From NCBI RefSeq assembly GCF_021155765.1, contig NC_060117.1, positions 7,778,001 to 7,842,000 on the forward strand: a DNA stretch of 64,000 nt. The letters run 5' to 3'. Both the position numbers and the translations under genes were made by a program. The stretch is from Diprion similis (lineage: Eukaryota; Arthropoda; Insecta; Hymenoptera; Diprionidae). Below, piece by piece: positions 1 through 11,728 of the stretch. The notes under the pieces were generated by a model that saw only the letters and a program-made list of their open reading frames with translations, was not told the origin of the DNA and did not search any database. How positions within the stretch are numbered: the first letter of the stretch is position 1; each line of letters starts with the position of its first letter.

Positions 1-103
1 TTTGAAGTGGGCTCTTAAAACATCAAAAACTAACATTTTGTCACACGAGACTCGGAAAAAAAAAAAATAGTCGGTTTTTTTTTGCGCCACCCTAGCCGAT
101 ACG
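1..103. repeat. Truncated MITE, one terminal arm
   Basis: The first 53 bases match bases 4099-4151 with about one mismatch, and match the reverse complement of about 3643-3695 equally well. The segment ends in the same GCGCCACCCTA terminus as the complete element at 3595-4188. It is therefore the right arm of another copy of that element, cut by the window edge. Confidence 0.85.
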
Positions 104-860
104 GTCTCTCCTTCGTGACAAAAAGTTGTAATTCATTCATCTCTCTATACGTGTAACTATCCATCAATTGTCAATGACCGATAGACTGAAATGAATTCCA
201 GAAGGTGTGATCATCCATTAGCATAATGTGACTGTACTTCTCGACCTAAAAGCTCGGATGTTTATGTCGAGAATCGCGATTACAATATGACTGGATCAGT
301 TACTGTTCTACATTTGACAAAGTAAACTCGAACTGGTTCCCTTGAGTCGCAACTTCGCTAATTCCATGTGCAATTTTTGGCTTCTGCAAACTTTCTCAAA
401 TTCTGTTTATATGGTGAATAGTAAAATCTTTCACGTCTGTTACAGCAGAGAAGAATAACGATGGAAGCTGGAGTAAATATTCTGACCCAGTGTACTGGCT
501 GCTAGGAGATGTTATGTGCTGTGAGACCGTATCGATTCTGCTGAGTGTATTATATAGACCATCCGAGTATAAGTTCAAATGACTCTATATCGTGCAACAT
601 TTGTTAAAAGGTTAATTCAGCAGAATAAAAAATAAATTGAGTAGAATAAAGAACGACGGCGCAAGTAAATTACTTATAATTAACATCATAAGACTAATTT
701 TAAGCTCATCTAACAATACAGTAGAAGGTTGTAGGTAAGTGTTATTGTTATCTGAATATCGATTTAGGGTAACACCGTTACCGAAGTTTGACGTTAGATA
801 AATCATAAAATTGATTTAAAGTACGGATCCATCAATCAAAACTTATTCAAACTCGAATAA

Positions 861-1100
861 TTAACCCTTTCAGTCACACATTTTTCAACTCAATATTTTG
901 GCCTGAAATTTGTTAAGCGCGGGTTTTTGGGGTCGCTAATCACGAATCTGACGTCAGAATTTGATAATTTCTAAATCCAAGATGGCGGATTCAATATGGC
1001 GGAGATAAAATCGAAAAAACCTATAAAAATTCGATGATTCTGGCTGAAACTTATTACTCGGGTTTTTTGGGGTTATACGGAATTTTTTTTAAAGGGTTAA
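861..1100. repeat. MITE with TTAA ends (piggyBac-like)
   Basis: The element opens with TTAACCCTTT and closes with the exact reverse complement AAAGGGTTAA, 240 bp in all. TTAA as target duplication followed by a CCC-starting terminus is the pattern of piggyBac-type elements. The interior has the phrases 'ttttggggtcgctaatcacg' and 'aagatggcggattcaatatg', which recur in altered form at 35797-36036. There is no coding capacity. Confidence 0.7.
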
Positions 1101-1650
1101 AGAATGTTACGGCGAACGCTGTTAGTTAAAGTAGCCATTAACGATCTTTATACAATCCACATTCAAGTCACCTTCAACAGTCGAAAGAATACAATTTTTT
1201 ATTCGAAAAGACAAAAGACTGCGCATTCGATCCGTAAAGTTGAAAAACAAGTCAGGAAAGAATCATTCCGTCTACTAGTGATGTAACGAATTTATAATTT
1301 TTTAAGTATTCGCGAATACCAAGCTGATCCGAAGCAAGCAGATTGTTTGTTTGATTATTAAACGACAAATTGGTAACAGAAACAAATTAATTTTGAGGTT
1401 AGAGCGTGATTCAAATGTGAAAAAAAAAAAATTTTGTAGTAAAAGTTCAGTATCAAAATAATGTTTTTTTGCTTATTTATTATTATTTTCATAATTTTTC
1501 TAAGCAAAATATGATGGAAGTATTTGTGACAATCGCATTCGCAAAATATTCGCACGTTTATAACGAATGCGGATACGAATGCGAATGTAAAAAAATGTGC
1601 AAATATTCGTTACACATCACACTACTGTAGACCTAAAATAGCTATTTATG

Positions 1651-1769
1651 TGGCATGCCCGTAAACCGCCTGTTTTTTGGCAAGGATAAAGATTTCAGGA
1701 CGAGCTGAAGGCGAGCCGGAAGCTAGTACTGAAATTATCCGAGTCAAAAAACGGTTTACGGGCATGCCA
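1651..1769. repeat. Foldback element (terminal inverted repeat about 18 bp)
   Basis: Starts TGGCATGCCCGTAAACCG and ends with its exact reverse complement; the inner flanks 'ttttttgg' and 'caaaaaa' extend the pairing loosely. About 119 bp. Non-coding. It sits 11 bp from a second foldback element. Confidence 0.75.
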
Positions 1770-1780
1770 TATACAATATT

Positions 1781-2008
1781 TTTTACGGTATGGGCATTGA
1801 AAAGCAAAACGAAGAGTGAGGTTATGTCGCGATCTGTTCGACGAAGCTACTTTATTCGGCAGTTTGGGATGCGCACTTCGAACTGCGCATGAAAACTGCG
1901 GAATAAAGACTTTATTCCGCAACTTTGTTTACTGCCATATAAAGCGTCACTTTACAGAACGAAAACTGCCACAAAAAGTGGACTTTTCAATGCCCATGCC
2001 GTAAAAAG
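1781..2008. repeat. Foldback element with nested palindrome
   Basis: The left end, about TTTTACGGTATGGGCATTGA, pairs with the right end (TCAATGCCCATGCCGTAAAA) with one mismatch. Inside are two further inverted pairs: GCGGAATAAAG/CTTTATTCCGC around 1900-1920 and the GCGCACTTCGAACTGCGC motif around 1870-1888. Short open frames on both strands here reflect the palindrome and are not genes. Confidence 0.75.
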
Positions 2009-2614
2009 ATATTTTTTGAACTACGTAAATGCGCCGCATCTATACCACCAAGTTGGCGTGTGTTGAATTCATTAAAATCGGCTAGACTGTAACAAGGAAG
2101 AGAGACGAGGGTGAATTTGACGAGAAGTTTCTGGAAAAGGGAACTTAACTTTTGCATTATATGACATTTTTCGCTGCGTTCGAGTTTTGACAAAGACAAT
2201 TTGAAAAACTACACGCGATTATTGAATGGAGAAACAATCGTATTCAGACCAATTTGCACGAGTCAACCCGACTTAAAACCGTGACACAAGAATTTAATTA
2301 TCATCAATAAATTTATCTAAATTTCCAAATTATCAGTTTTTGTCAGCTGAAATTAGCAATTTTTTCAATTTTCCACGAAATTAGCATTCGGCTGATTTCA
2401 CTCGCGGCATTTGAACCTACGTTACGTTACGTTCGTCTTATCTGCTTCTTTAAACAAACTTGTTTATGCTGAAAAGAGTGAAAATATGTTTGTATGGATT
2501 ATTTATTTATAAATTTTTACACTTATTTTTATAAAACAACGCACGGAGAAGGCTGATCACGACTAACGTCTGTTTTCTACGCTAAATTTTAATAACTAAC
2601 AAATATTACGGATT

Positions 2615-3182
2615 CAAAATGGCCACAAATTTTTGGAAAAAAAATTCCACGACTTTTCCACATATTTTCCATGACCTAAAACTTAGTTTTCCCCGAGATT
2701 TTCCAAGTTCTAGTAACCTCTGTGAAGTTGGCAACCCATTTTTTGAAATTCATTTTTTGAACCCTTATTGACTGGAACTATTTTCGAACTCTAGAACTCT
2801 TTGAGTAAATTTCAGAAACCTGTAAAAAAAAAAATCATTTTTCCCAAAATGTGGTGCCAACTTCACAAAGATGTTCTAGTAAGTTACTAAGACCTAAATC
2901 TTTCGATTCATTAACTCTATATTCGGTTAAAATTCAATTCGAATTGAAGAAAAATATAATCTACAAAAAAGTCGGTTCAAGCCAATTTTTTTTCTCGAGA
3001 AAAAACGGTAAACTCGTTACCTCAAAAAATCATTTCTAATTCCCATGAAAGAAAATTGATGTCGTCACTTTTGTCCATGACTAAATTAAAAATCCCCAGA
3101 CAATTCCACGTTTTCCGTGACTCCTTTTAAATTCCCTGACATTTCCAGGTTTTCCAGATTTTCCGGGTATGTGGCCACCCCG
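2615..3182. repeat. Composite degenerate repeat with inverted ends
   Basis: Outer ends contain TGGCCACA (about 2620) and TGTGGCCACCC (about 3170) in opposite orientation, each followed inward by runs of 'ttttcca'-type sequence. Nested inside, 2707-2890 has its own inverted pair: 'ctgtgaagttggcaac' against 'gtgccaacttcacaaag'. Looks like one old foldback element inserted in another. Confidence 0.55.
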
Positions 3183-3594
3183 TTATCCTTGATCAATGGA
3201 ATCCCGTATTTTCTACAAGCTTGATGACGCGTTTACGTCGAGTGACGTAGTATACAATTGTGCTGGGCATGCATCATTATGTAAATAGAGTTTACAGTGA
3301 GTCAGTGCCCGCAAGAAACAAGATTCTATCCGCTCTATGGTAGGATATTTGAATTGTGTAAATCGCAACTTTTCTACCGTTTCCGTATTCCTTAGTATCG
3401 TTTCCTTCGTGTGAATAGTTCGAAGTTGAAAATGAATTAGAAAACGTCGTGATATTTACCACAAAAGCAGATGCATTTTCTAATTTTCAATTTTCACGAA
3501 TGATCAAAAAATCTCAACACATCTTCGAATTCCAGAAATGTATTTCTTAAAAAATATACCAAAGAAGTATATGAGTAACGACTATAAATACTAT

Positions 3595-4188
3595 AGGATG
3601 GCGCAAAAAAAACGATTTTTTTTTTTATTTTTTTTTTTTTGAGTCTCGTGTGACAAAATGTTAGTTTTTGATGTTTTAAGAGCCCACTCCAAAGGACAGT
3701 TAAAAAAAAAAAATTTTAAGAGGTTGCTCCACATTTTTTAAAACGTTAGAAATTTTTTTTTCTCGTTACGGTATAATTTTTATAGACAAAAAAAAAATAA
3801 GTTTCCGAAAGTTTCAGTTCAAAATTTGAATTTTCAAAGGTCGCTCATAATTTTTTTTCAATTTTTTGGTGCATTTCTTTAGATCTTTTCGAGCGACCTT
3901 TTAATATTCATATTAAAAGTTCATAATTTTTTTTTCTTTAATTTAGTAAGAAAGAATCGATAACAATACACCACGACATGAATTAAAAATCAAACAAAAT
4001 ACTGAAAATATAATTTTTTTAATTTAATTTTTTGACGATTTTTCACATGTAAAAAAATCTGGAGAGACCTCTTAAAATTTTTTTTTTGAGCTGTCCTTTG
4101 AAGTGGGCTCTTAAAACATGAAAAACTAACATTTTGTCACACGAGACTCAAAAAAAAAAAAAAATAGTCGGATTTTGTGCGCCACCCT
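3595..4188. repeat. MITE, about 594 bp, long terminal inverted repeats
   Basis: Ends GGATGGCGC and GCGCCACCC are flanked by TA. The inverted arms run about 105 bp and include GAGTCTCGTGTGACAAAATG and its complement with near-perfect pairing. The interior is A/T-rich with no usable frame. TA flanks and GGGTGG-type ends resemble non-autonomous Tc1/mariner-class elements. The truncated copy at 1-103 belongs to the same family. Confidence 0.85.
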
Positions 4189-4256
4189 AATATACATGTA
4201 TTGTAACTTAACTGAATTCTTTCATTTATAGCTGAATTTGAGTTCCATTCTCGCTT

Positions 4257-4260
<4 letters not shown>

Positions 4261-4298
<38 letters not shown>
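4261..4298. repeat. (AT)n microsatellite
   Basis: Nineteen uninterrupted AT units. Confidence 0.98.
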
Positions 4299-4302
<4 letters not shown>

Positions 4303-5323
4303 ACAAGATATCAGCTCCATAAAAAAAAAAAAACAAGTTTCTCCAAATTTTCATCGGAAGCCGAACAAGTAGAGAAGGAAGAAAGTAGGAAAAATTGTTA
4401 CCCCAATTATGCGTGCGTATTATATGTAATACATGTGTATCTTATTCTTGGGGACATACTTTTTCACAAATCGAATAAGAATAAGCATAATCCAATCTAA
4501 TGGTGTCACTTTAGGCTCAGTCCGTATAAAGACTGATATTCTTTCTCACTATACCCTTAGGTGAAAATGTCGTGCAGTGAATAGACGAGAAATCAATATA
4601 TATACAGGTTGGACATAGATATATTCGTAATGCATTATTGTAACGTCGGAATAATTTATAATTTTTTTTTAAACAGTGTGAGAATTTTTTTTACCTCAGT
4701 TGTGATGTTTTTTTTTTTTTTTTTTTTTTGGGTTTTGTTCAGTGAATTAACTTAAATTAATTTAAAGTATATATATAAAAAGTATTATTTTGTGATTTTG
4801 AAATTGTTTGAAATTCAGTAAATCCGAGTAAACCGAGTATAAAACAAAAAAAGTTACGTATTTTGAAATCTCGGTTCGTTCAAAATCGTTGTGCAATGAA
4901 AAAAATCGTCATCTTTTTCCCAATATTTCGTTACGATAACGTTCGGAACCTTAAAATGACTGTACAGAAAGTACAGTTGTTTCTTTCAGATGTTTTCAGA
5001 AAATCATTTAACAGAATACAAAATGCATATTTTTTTGTTAACGTTGAAAAATTTTGTGAGAGCTAAAATCGAAGAGTATTTCACAAATTTATATATCTGA
5101 GAATCGTTATTTTTTGTTTGATAAAAGTGTTGTGAAAAGTATGACGAAAATCGGATTTGTAGAATGTTTGTTTTTGCTGGCTTAGATTATTAGCTATACG
5201 TTATCGAAATTCCATAAAGGACGGTCGAAGAATGGTGCTACCTAGACGTTAACGCGTTTCTGGGTTAAAAGAAATTGCGAGGCAGTTCACGTTCACCTCG
5301 TTGTTGGGGAAAGAAGTATCGGA

Positions 5324-5327
<4 letters not shown>

Positions 5328-5360
<33 letters not shown>
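5328..5360. repeat. (AT)n microsatellite
   Basis: Uninterrupted AT alternation of about 16 units. Confidence 0.97.
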
Positions 5361-5361
<1 letters not shown>

Positions 5362-6833
5362 TCTTATGGCACATTTACAAATTGCCAGGTCCATGCTTCG
5401 AGTAACGGTCGATAGTCGATGCAGCTTGTGATGTTTGTCGATGACTGCAACGACGTACACGTATATAAACGTTCGAAATGAGAAAAGTACACTCTTAGGA
5501 ACTAGATGCTGGAGAGTAAGGAGTTGATGAATGTAAAATGCAGTGGTGCTCAACTTTGGCGCGCTATTTTGAATAAAACGATCGTACAATCGTCAGAATT
5601 CCATATCACGGAAATCGAGGATTTGCAAAAGGGCGGAAAGATTGTATTCATTCATCGAATTGAAGAGATTGAAAGAAACGTGTGAAGATTATTATTGTTC
5701 TCGATGGCGTTTGATTTTTTCACGTGTTTTTTGTTCTATGTTGTGGATTTTTCGGGTGTATATTTCATGGTGTAACAATTATTGATTTAATAGAAAGTTC
5801 ATACATCGAGTTGTAGATAATGAAAATGGAGTTTATTCGACCCCATTTTTTCAAAGAATCTTACAACTTAGGCGCAAGGAAAAAGATGAATTAGAAAATA
5901 CTAATTCAATTTTCAATATTAATATTAAAATAGTCTATTTTTTACCGTATTTTTATGCAGTATCATTAAACTAATCAACGTTTTCAGGATTAACTGAGGG
6001 GTTATGGAACAAATTGATCTCAGGGGGGACGTTGGAGAATTCATTTCCAAACACGAAACTGACGAGGGTGAAGCTGTTTAGTATATTCCCGTGATACAAT
6101 TCTCGGTAGAATCGTTATTTCGCAAATTGAAATTGTATCAAATTCGATAAATGGTGACGATGCAGAAGATACTCATATTTTTTTTAGACTAAACTCGTCC
6201 AAAGTAATTCTAAAATGATCCAACAATATAATTGTTCCAAAAGGAATTAAACATTCGAGCCTTTGATGTAGATTGAAATTGATAAATTTAGACATTTTTT
6301 TCTTTGCGTTATGATGAATATATCCACTTACTGCAATTAAACTTAAAGTATTACTAAAATCGCAGTGTTTAAACCTGTTTCATCATTTCCATTTCCATTT
6401 TTTTTTTTTATCTCCTATTTCGCATAATCCTTGACCGATTACAAGGTTGTCTTTTCTTAATTTTTGACAAAAACTTTAAAAGAACAAAGATTTCGAAATA
6501 TGAGTATGTTTTGTTTCGTTAAAGCGTATTGAATTCCAAACAATTCAAAAATTGCGAAATAACGGTTCTTCCATAGCATGAATCGTTACGATACGTTACC
6601 AACTTCACTATGATGACTGATTCCAACCGTTACTTTAACCGAAATTTCAAAAACAAAACAGCAACGCATGTTTCCAAACGACGATCAGCGGCAAATATCG
6701 CTTCACGATCCTCGACAATCGTAGAAACGGCTATATTCTGTTCTACTCCGCAATCTAACAATATAAATATCGAATCGCCCATGGACGTATGTAATATGTA
6801 TTCCAGGACAATGCGAGAGGCGAGAAGGGCGGA

Positions 6834-6854
6834 GGGGGGGGGGGGGGGGGGGGG
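6834..6854. repeat. Poly-G run (21 G)
   Basis: Twenty-one consecutive G in an AT-rich genome, potentially G-quadruplex forming. It lies inside the putative first intron of the leftward transcript that starts near 7473. Confidence 0.97.
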
Positions 6855-7182
6855 ATAGCGATTGGCGAACGGCTGTGAAGCGACTGCATAAGTGTGTGTT
6901 TATGTGTTAATACGCGAGCAGCAGGCGGCAGCCTGCGTGTGTCATGTACCTGCACGGAGGTAATTATAACGGTAAAAACGTCATATTTCAGGGTTAACGT
7001 CCCGATCAGAGAGGCATCATCGATGCGTCGAGGGCCTACGAAGAGCGCTTTGATTTCAATCGTGCGCCAAAAATGGAAATCTGTGAGATTAAAGGCCAGT
7101 CAACAAACAAGTGTCAGGCAGACGCCCACCGGGCACGGGCCACAGCTGGTGTTTTTTGAAGAGAGTGTATTTCTATGCTCAC

Positions 7183-7473
7183 CTCTTTTGTTTCTTCCGA
7201 ATTTCCGTTCACTCATTAAACTGTTCAACTTTATCACTACTTTCGCACTTTATTATATACACATACACTTTACAGCACTGATAACCTTACTTCATTCACG
7301 ATATTGACAGGAGTGCGCGGCCAGCGCGGATCCGACTGTCACCTCGATTATTTTGTCCACTTGTCACTACGTCCAGTCTAGCTTTGCGCCGTTGCCGATA
7401 TCGCCTCGATCCGATTTCTGGCCGACGTTCGATTGTCGATAGTCGTTTGTCGGCGCGCGAAACTCTCTTGACT
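7183..7473 (-). other. Candidate first exon of a leftward gene, body outside the window
   Basis: On the minus strand a block that is GC-rich compared with its surroundings carries a TATA-like TATAG at about 7497-7493, an initiator-like CCAGTC with A at 7473, and a strong splice donor GAG|GTGAGC with the exon ending at 7183. Near the 3' end an ATG at 7216-7214 opens eleven codons, MSERKFGRNKR plus one base, running straight into the donor. An earlier ATG is followed at once by a stop. No matching downstream exon was found in bases 1-7000, so the first intron would exceed 7 kb. The product is unknown. It could also be a non-coding leader. Confidence 0.4.
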
Positions 7474-7513
7474 GGTCTCGATGCTGTCGCATCTATATTT
7501 CACCAATTCTAAT

Positions 7514-7526
7514 CCCCCCCCCCCCC
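7514..7526. repeat. Poly-C run (13 C)
   Basis: Reads as a 13-G tract on the minus strand, about 40 bases upstream of the inferred leftward start site at 7473. Confidence 0.97.
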
Positions 7527-8260
7527 TGCGGCTCGTTCCGTTCTGTGCAGTGTTGCCAACTGCCGTGGAAAATATATCGCTATATCAACTTATTCAAATA
7601 TCACTAGATACTACAAACTCGGAAATCTCCCCTACTGGGCAAAATAATTGACCAATAATCTACACAATAATTAGATTGCACCGACAAATTCACATTACAT
7701 CGATGAAAATAACTGCAACGATTTATTTATTATAAGTTTTTTTTAGTTATTGAAGAACTCCACAAAGTAGCATTCCGGCATAATGGCCATTACGTGAACG
7801 TCATTGCCTATCGACTGTTAAAGACGGTTACTCCAAAGATCCTTTTTGGGTTACTCTAGTCGTGTTTTATGTTTTATATGAGGTTGCGTGTTGAACGGCT
7901 CCCATCGATAAAGAAGCTACCGTAACGCTAACACGACTTCTTATGACCCCAGGCTCACTGGCCTACTTACCGGCCGAGTATTAGTCTCGAAAATTTTCCC
8001 AGGGATAATCGTTTTTAAATTCTCCCATCAACATGTCTCACAAACCTAGCCTGTGATCTGAATTGTCATTCAGTAGTCTTTAGTTTTTCTGCTCAACTAA
8101 ACTTGGTGAAATTTTGTTTCACACATTTCTAGGGAATTTCTAGCGATGGCAGTTCAGTTAAAAATAGGAATAGGAATAGGTCCGAAGTTCCATCGCTACG
8201 GGATCACAGTCTGATCCAAGGAACATCGGAATTGAGACAAAATAATTTTGTTGGGTAACA
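7527..8260. promoter_or_regulatory. Shared upstream region between the leftward exon and the Pin1 gene
   Basis: About 790 bp separate the inferred leftward start (7473) and the Pin1 ATG (8261), a head-to-head arrangement that could be a bidirectional promoter. The Pin1 leader probably lies in its last 150 bases. An upstream ATG at 8145 opens a 23-codon frame ending at TGA before the real start; it matters only if transcription begins upstream of it. No clear TATA box was seen for Pin1. Confidence 0.4.
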
Positions 8261-9927
8261 ATGGCGGACGAAGAGCTACCAGCGGGCTGGGAAAAACGGT
8301 TGAGCAGAACGACTGGTGTGTTGATTGTTGAGAAATCAGAATGAAATTCAATAACTTATACATCGTAAAAGACGTATGGCATATACTCGTTGAATATTCC
8401 TCGGGAGTTTGGCAACAGAGTTCAAGTTCCAACGGTGTGGGCGCGTCGCAGAAACTCGCCTTACCGGCGTTTGTGACGTTGCCACTGCGCTTTACAGCTA
8501 CGAAAAATGACCGATCATTGCTCGCCGCATTCCTGCCATCGATTTCAGCCACCCTAAAGCTCCTTTTCACCCTCAGAAATTCCCACGGAACCGAAATGCT
8601 TCGGGCATTTTCCTCCAAGCCATTCAATCGTCCCGATTTCCCGTTATATTTCCCCTTACGATAGTGTCAACAAAGTGATTCTTAACCCTCCCTAAAGGCG
8701 CATTGCGTCTAACAGATATCTATTAAAAATTAGGCCGAAATAAATGCGTTCGTCGCTAGATTGCCGCACGCTGTAAAAAGCATTTGAAAATTTTATTATC
8801 TCTAATTTTTGTTTGAATATTTATACTTATTTTTTAACTTTGTAAAGAATTTCACGCAGACGAAATGTTTCTTCTTGAAAAAAAAGGGACAAATTAGTTG
8901 CCAACTGGTGTAAAATTTCTCCACACTTTTGCAAAAGCAACGATATTTTGCAACAATTTGTTCGTAGTTTTAGTTATTGTAAAATTGTTATTTCAAATTT
9001 TAATAAATCAATCGTTGACTGAGAAACAATCTATTTGCAGGCCAACATTACTACTTGAATATTTATACAAAAGAGAGTCAGTGGGATGTACCTGACAAAC
9101 CAGCAGAGGGACCTAAGGAAGTGCAGTGCTCGCACCTGCTAGTGAAACATGCTGGCTCTCGACGGCCCTCGTCGTGGCGGGAAGAAAATATTACCAGAAC
9201 TAAGGAAGAAGCGCTAGAACTTGTCAAGTGTAAGTCAGGAGAAGGTCGTGATAATTTGTAATTTGAAAAGCATCGTTTTACATAATTTAAGCTTTGCTTC
9301 TTACATTTTTCCTTCCTGTTTTACCAATCTTGTGTTTTATTCTCAACCAACATTGTGTTCTACTTTACTCGAAATCTCAGGTGTTTATATAAAGAATATT
9401 TTCCAACTGATCAATATTTGAAATTGATTCAAAATTTATGAAAACTTGTTAGTTTAAAGAAATTATATGAAGCTAATCCGATCAACGATATTCGTCATTT
9501 TTATCTTCAATGTTTTTCCGATTCAATTTTATCGTCTCAGCCTCTATACGCAGTAAAGTATAGCACGTTCGTACTTTATTCCGAGTATCTGAAAACTATT
9601 AAATGTCTACAGTATTGAAATTTTTTTTTTCACACAATATTAACAAAAAATAAGTAAAATTCGAAGTAATAATGTTTCTGACGGATTTCGGTTTTTATTT
9701 CCACAGCATATAGAGAGCAGATCGTTTCCGGTAAAGCAACGTTCGCTGAACTTGCGTCAAAATACAGTGATTGCAGTTCTGCAAAACGTGGTGGCGACCT
9801 TGGACCGTTCGGTAGAGGTGCGATGCAGAAACCATTCGAGCAGGCTGCGTTTGCTCTTAGAGTTGGAAAGCTCTCGACTCCTGTTCACACGGACAGTGGC
9901 GTGCACATAATTCATCGCACGGCTTAA
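8261..9927 (+). CDS. dod: Peptidyl-prolyl cis-trans isomerase Pin1 / dodo
   Basis: Parvulin-type prolyl isomerase that binds and twists phospho-Ser/Thr-Pro bonds in mitotic and signalling proteins, acting mainly in the nucleus. Exons 8261-8315, 9041-9229 and 9707-9927 (55+189+221 = 465 nt) join in frame through GTGTGT and GTAAGT donors to give 154 residues, close to the 163 of human PIN1. An N-terminal WW domain (about 5-38) has W10, the Y22-Y23 pair, W33 and P36. The isomerase domain (about 47-154) keeps the phosphate-binding triad K54, R59, R60, the catalytic cysteine C104 in [13 protein letters not shown], and H50, M121, Q122, F125, S145 and H148. The start is fixed by the [13 protein letters not shown] opening, typical of the family. 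Introns are 725 and 477 nt. Nothing is missing, so the enzyme should be active. Confidence 0.97.
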
Positions 9928-10213
9928 TCGATCGTCTAGACCGTATCTGCTGCTAAGAAATTAACGAATTATTGTATCATCACTAATAGATTCATTGAAC
10001 TATTCATTTTTAATATTAATCAACTAGTCTAATTGTAGTAGCCAAGATACCGAATCACTCAAAAATATTCTTATAATAGTTTAATCCTCCAAATTGCCCG
10101 CTGAAATAATTTCAGGATGATATTAACTCCTTCTACCGAGTCACCAGCGAGTGTAACAATATTTACTTCCGCCTAGTGTGTATGAAAACGATTATTGAAA
10201 AGTAAAAATTAGT

Positions 10214-10277
10214 AATAAATTATTCCGAATGATTTCAAGCAATTGCACCACATTCCAATTTTTCAGATTCAAATAAA
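10214..10277 (+). terminator. Polyadenylation signals of the Pin1 gene
   Basis: AATAAA occurs at 10214-10219 and 10272-10277, about 290-350 nt after the stop; a further one at 10806-10811 could serve a longer transcript. Which is used is not known. Confidence 0.5.
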
Positions 10278-11728
10278 ATTCGTAAAAAGTAATTTAATCC
10301 AAAGATGTTGCACTTTCAATTTACCAATTGGCAGTTTTGTATTTCTTTTTTGTTGGTTTCAACTTATTTTCTATCGGCTGTAAAATGAAATTAATGTTTC
10401 ACTTGCAATGATTCCAATTGTTGCTTCTTCACTGTGAGAAAAATTTTGCAGAGAAAAGTTTAAAAAACTTATTTTTATTTTACTTTTCATAAAAAATATT
10501 GTTATTGGAATGCCTAAAATACGTGTAAATAAAATGTTTAGCTCAATGAATTTGAAGCATCACCGGCTGAAGTTGAATTGACATTCAAAACAGCAAAACA
10601 TCCGTTTAGTAATAATAATTTATGCTGATTAACATATGGGAGGAATTTGTAATTTGTGAATTTACTTTGTAATAGGCTAGTGTTCAGTTCGTAATCATGT
10701 CCATTTGTATAGTTGTTATCCTTAATATCATGAAATTTTTCTTAAATCTGTGCACCTGGGATATATTATGTTTGTGTTTATATAAGTTATAACTAAACTA
10801 AGTAAAATAAATCGTATTTACTTTGTTATTACGACCTCAACACTGTCTATCGCGATTTTTCCTTTTTGCGTTAAGAAAATATTCTTTCTGAATGAAGAAA
10901 AAAAACAAAAATAACAAATTTCAGGATCACAGTTTTGATCTTCAAGTGATTGAATCTGAAACAAAAAGTTTTTTAAACTCAGTTTTACTTCGTTACTTGA
11001 AAAAATTCTATTTCAAACAATTTTGACAATATCAAAAAATGTCGAAGAGCTTTTTTGTGTAAAATGACTTCTTTCTCTTTTTTTTCAACACTTTTTCTAA
11101 GTATCAAACTGAAAGAGTTATTGACGAAAAACTGAAACTCTTAAACTAAATGGTTAACTAAACTTTTGCGGCTAGCTTAGTTACACAAATATACACACAA
11201 AAAAATACTATTCGTCAAAGTTTACGCATTTTGAAATTTTTTCTGCGTCAGATGTCAGGTTTCCTTCACTATATTATTTGAAAATTAGATCAACTACGCG
11301 CAAACGAATATCAGAATCCAAATTTATGTAAAAACAATCGCCAAATTTTTCCGCCCCACCCCCCAAATCAACTTTAAATAATTAGAAAACAATTGCCTAA
11401 TTTTTCATGAGCAAAAAAAATTAAATTATTTCTGTGCCTGGATTGAGTTAATTATTTTACTATCGAATGACTGACGCAAAAAACTGATGAATTGTTACTT
11501 TTTTTTTTGTTCATACGTTTCCCATTTTTTTTAAATTTCTGAAAAGCAAAAATGTGTTCGACTGAAGTTCTAGTTTCATATCTTAACTTCAAAATGACGT
11601 TTGGTTTTTTTGGTTCACACCAGCCGTTCAGACGGAAGGCTGCCCACCGCTAAAAAAAAGGTTTTTCATTCAACCAGCGGCCACGAGCACCATTTTGAAT
11701 ATTTTTTGATAAAAAAAATTGCATAATC
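10278..11728. other. Gene-free AT-rich stretch
   Basis: The beginning may be distal Pin1 3' UTR (to about 10830). Beyond it no coding frame, RNA gene or element boundary could be recognised. A short GC-richer patch at 11615-11700 adjoins the palindromic element that follows. Confidence 0.5.

Larger units (their letters stand above)
4189..6833. other. Gene-free AT-rich stretch
   Basis: No coding exon could be supported on either strand. It contains an (AT)19 microsatellite at 4261-4298, another AT run at 5328-5360, and long poly-T runs near 4680-4730. Frames of 60-90 codons are low-complexity or stop-bounded without splice sites or family resemblance. Confidence 0.6.

Noticed and set aside
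6610-6858. 82-codon plus-strand frame ending in a glycine run
   Set aside because: The glycine tail is only the poly-G tract; the rest has no family resemblance.
8196-8664. Long open frames on both strands across Pin1 exon 1 and intron 1
   Set aside because: The region is a GC-richer, promoter-near intron; neither translation resembles a protein family, and the Pin1 exon structure is unambiguous.
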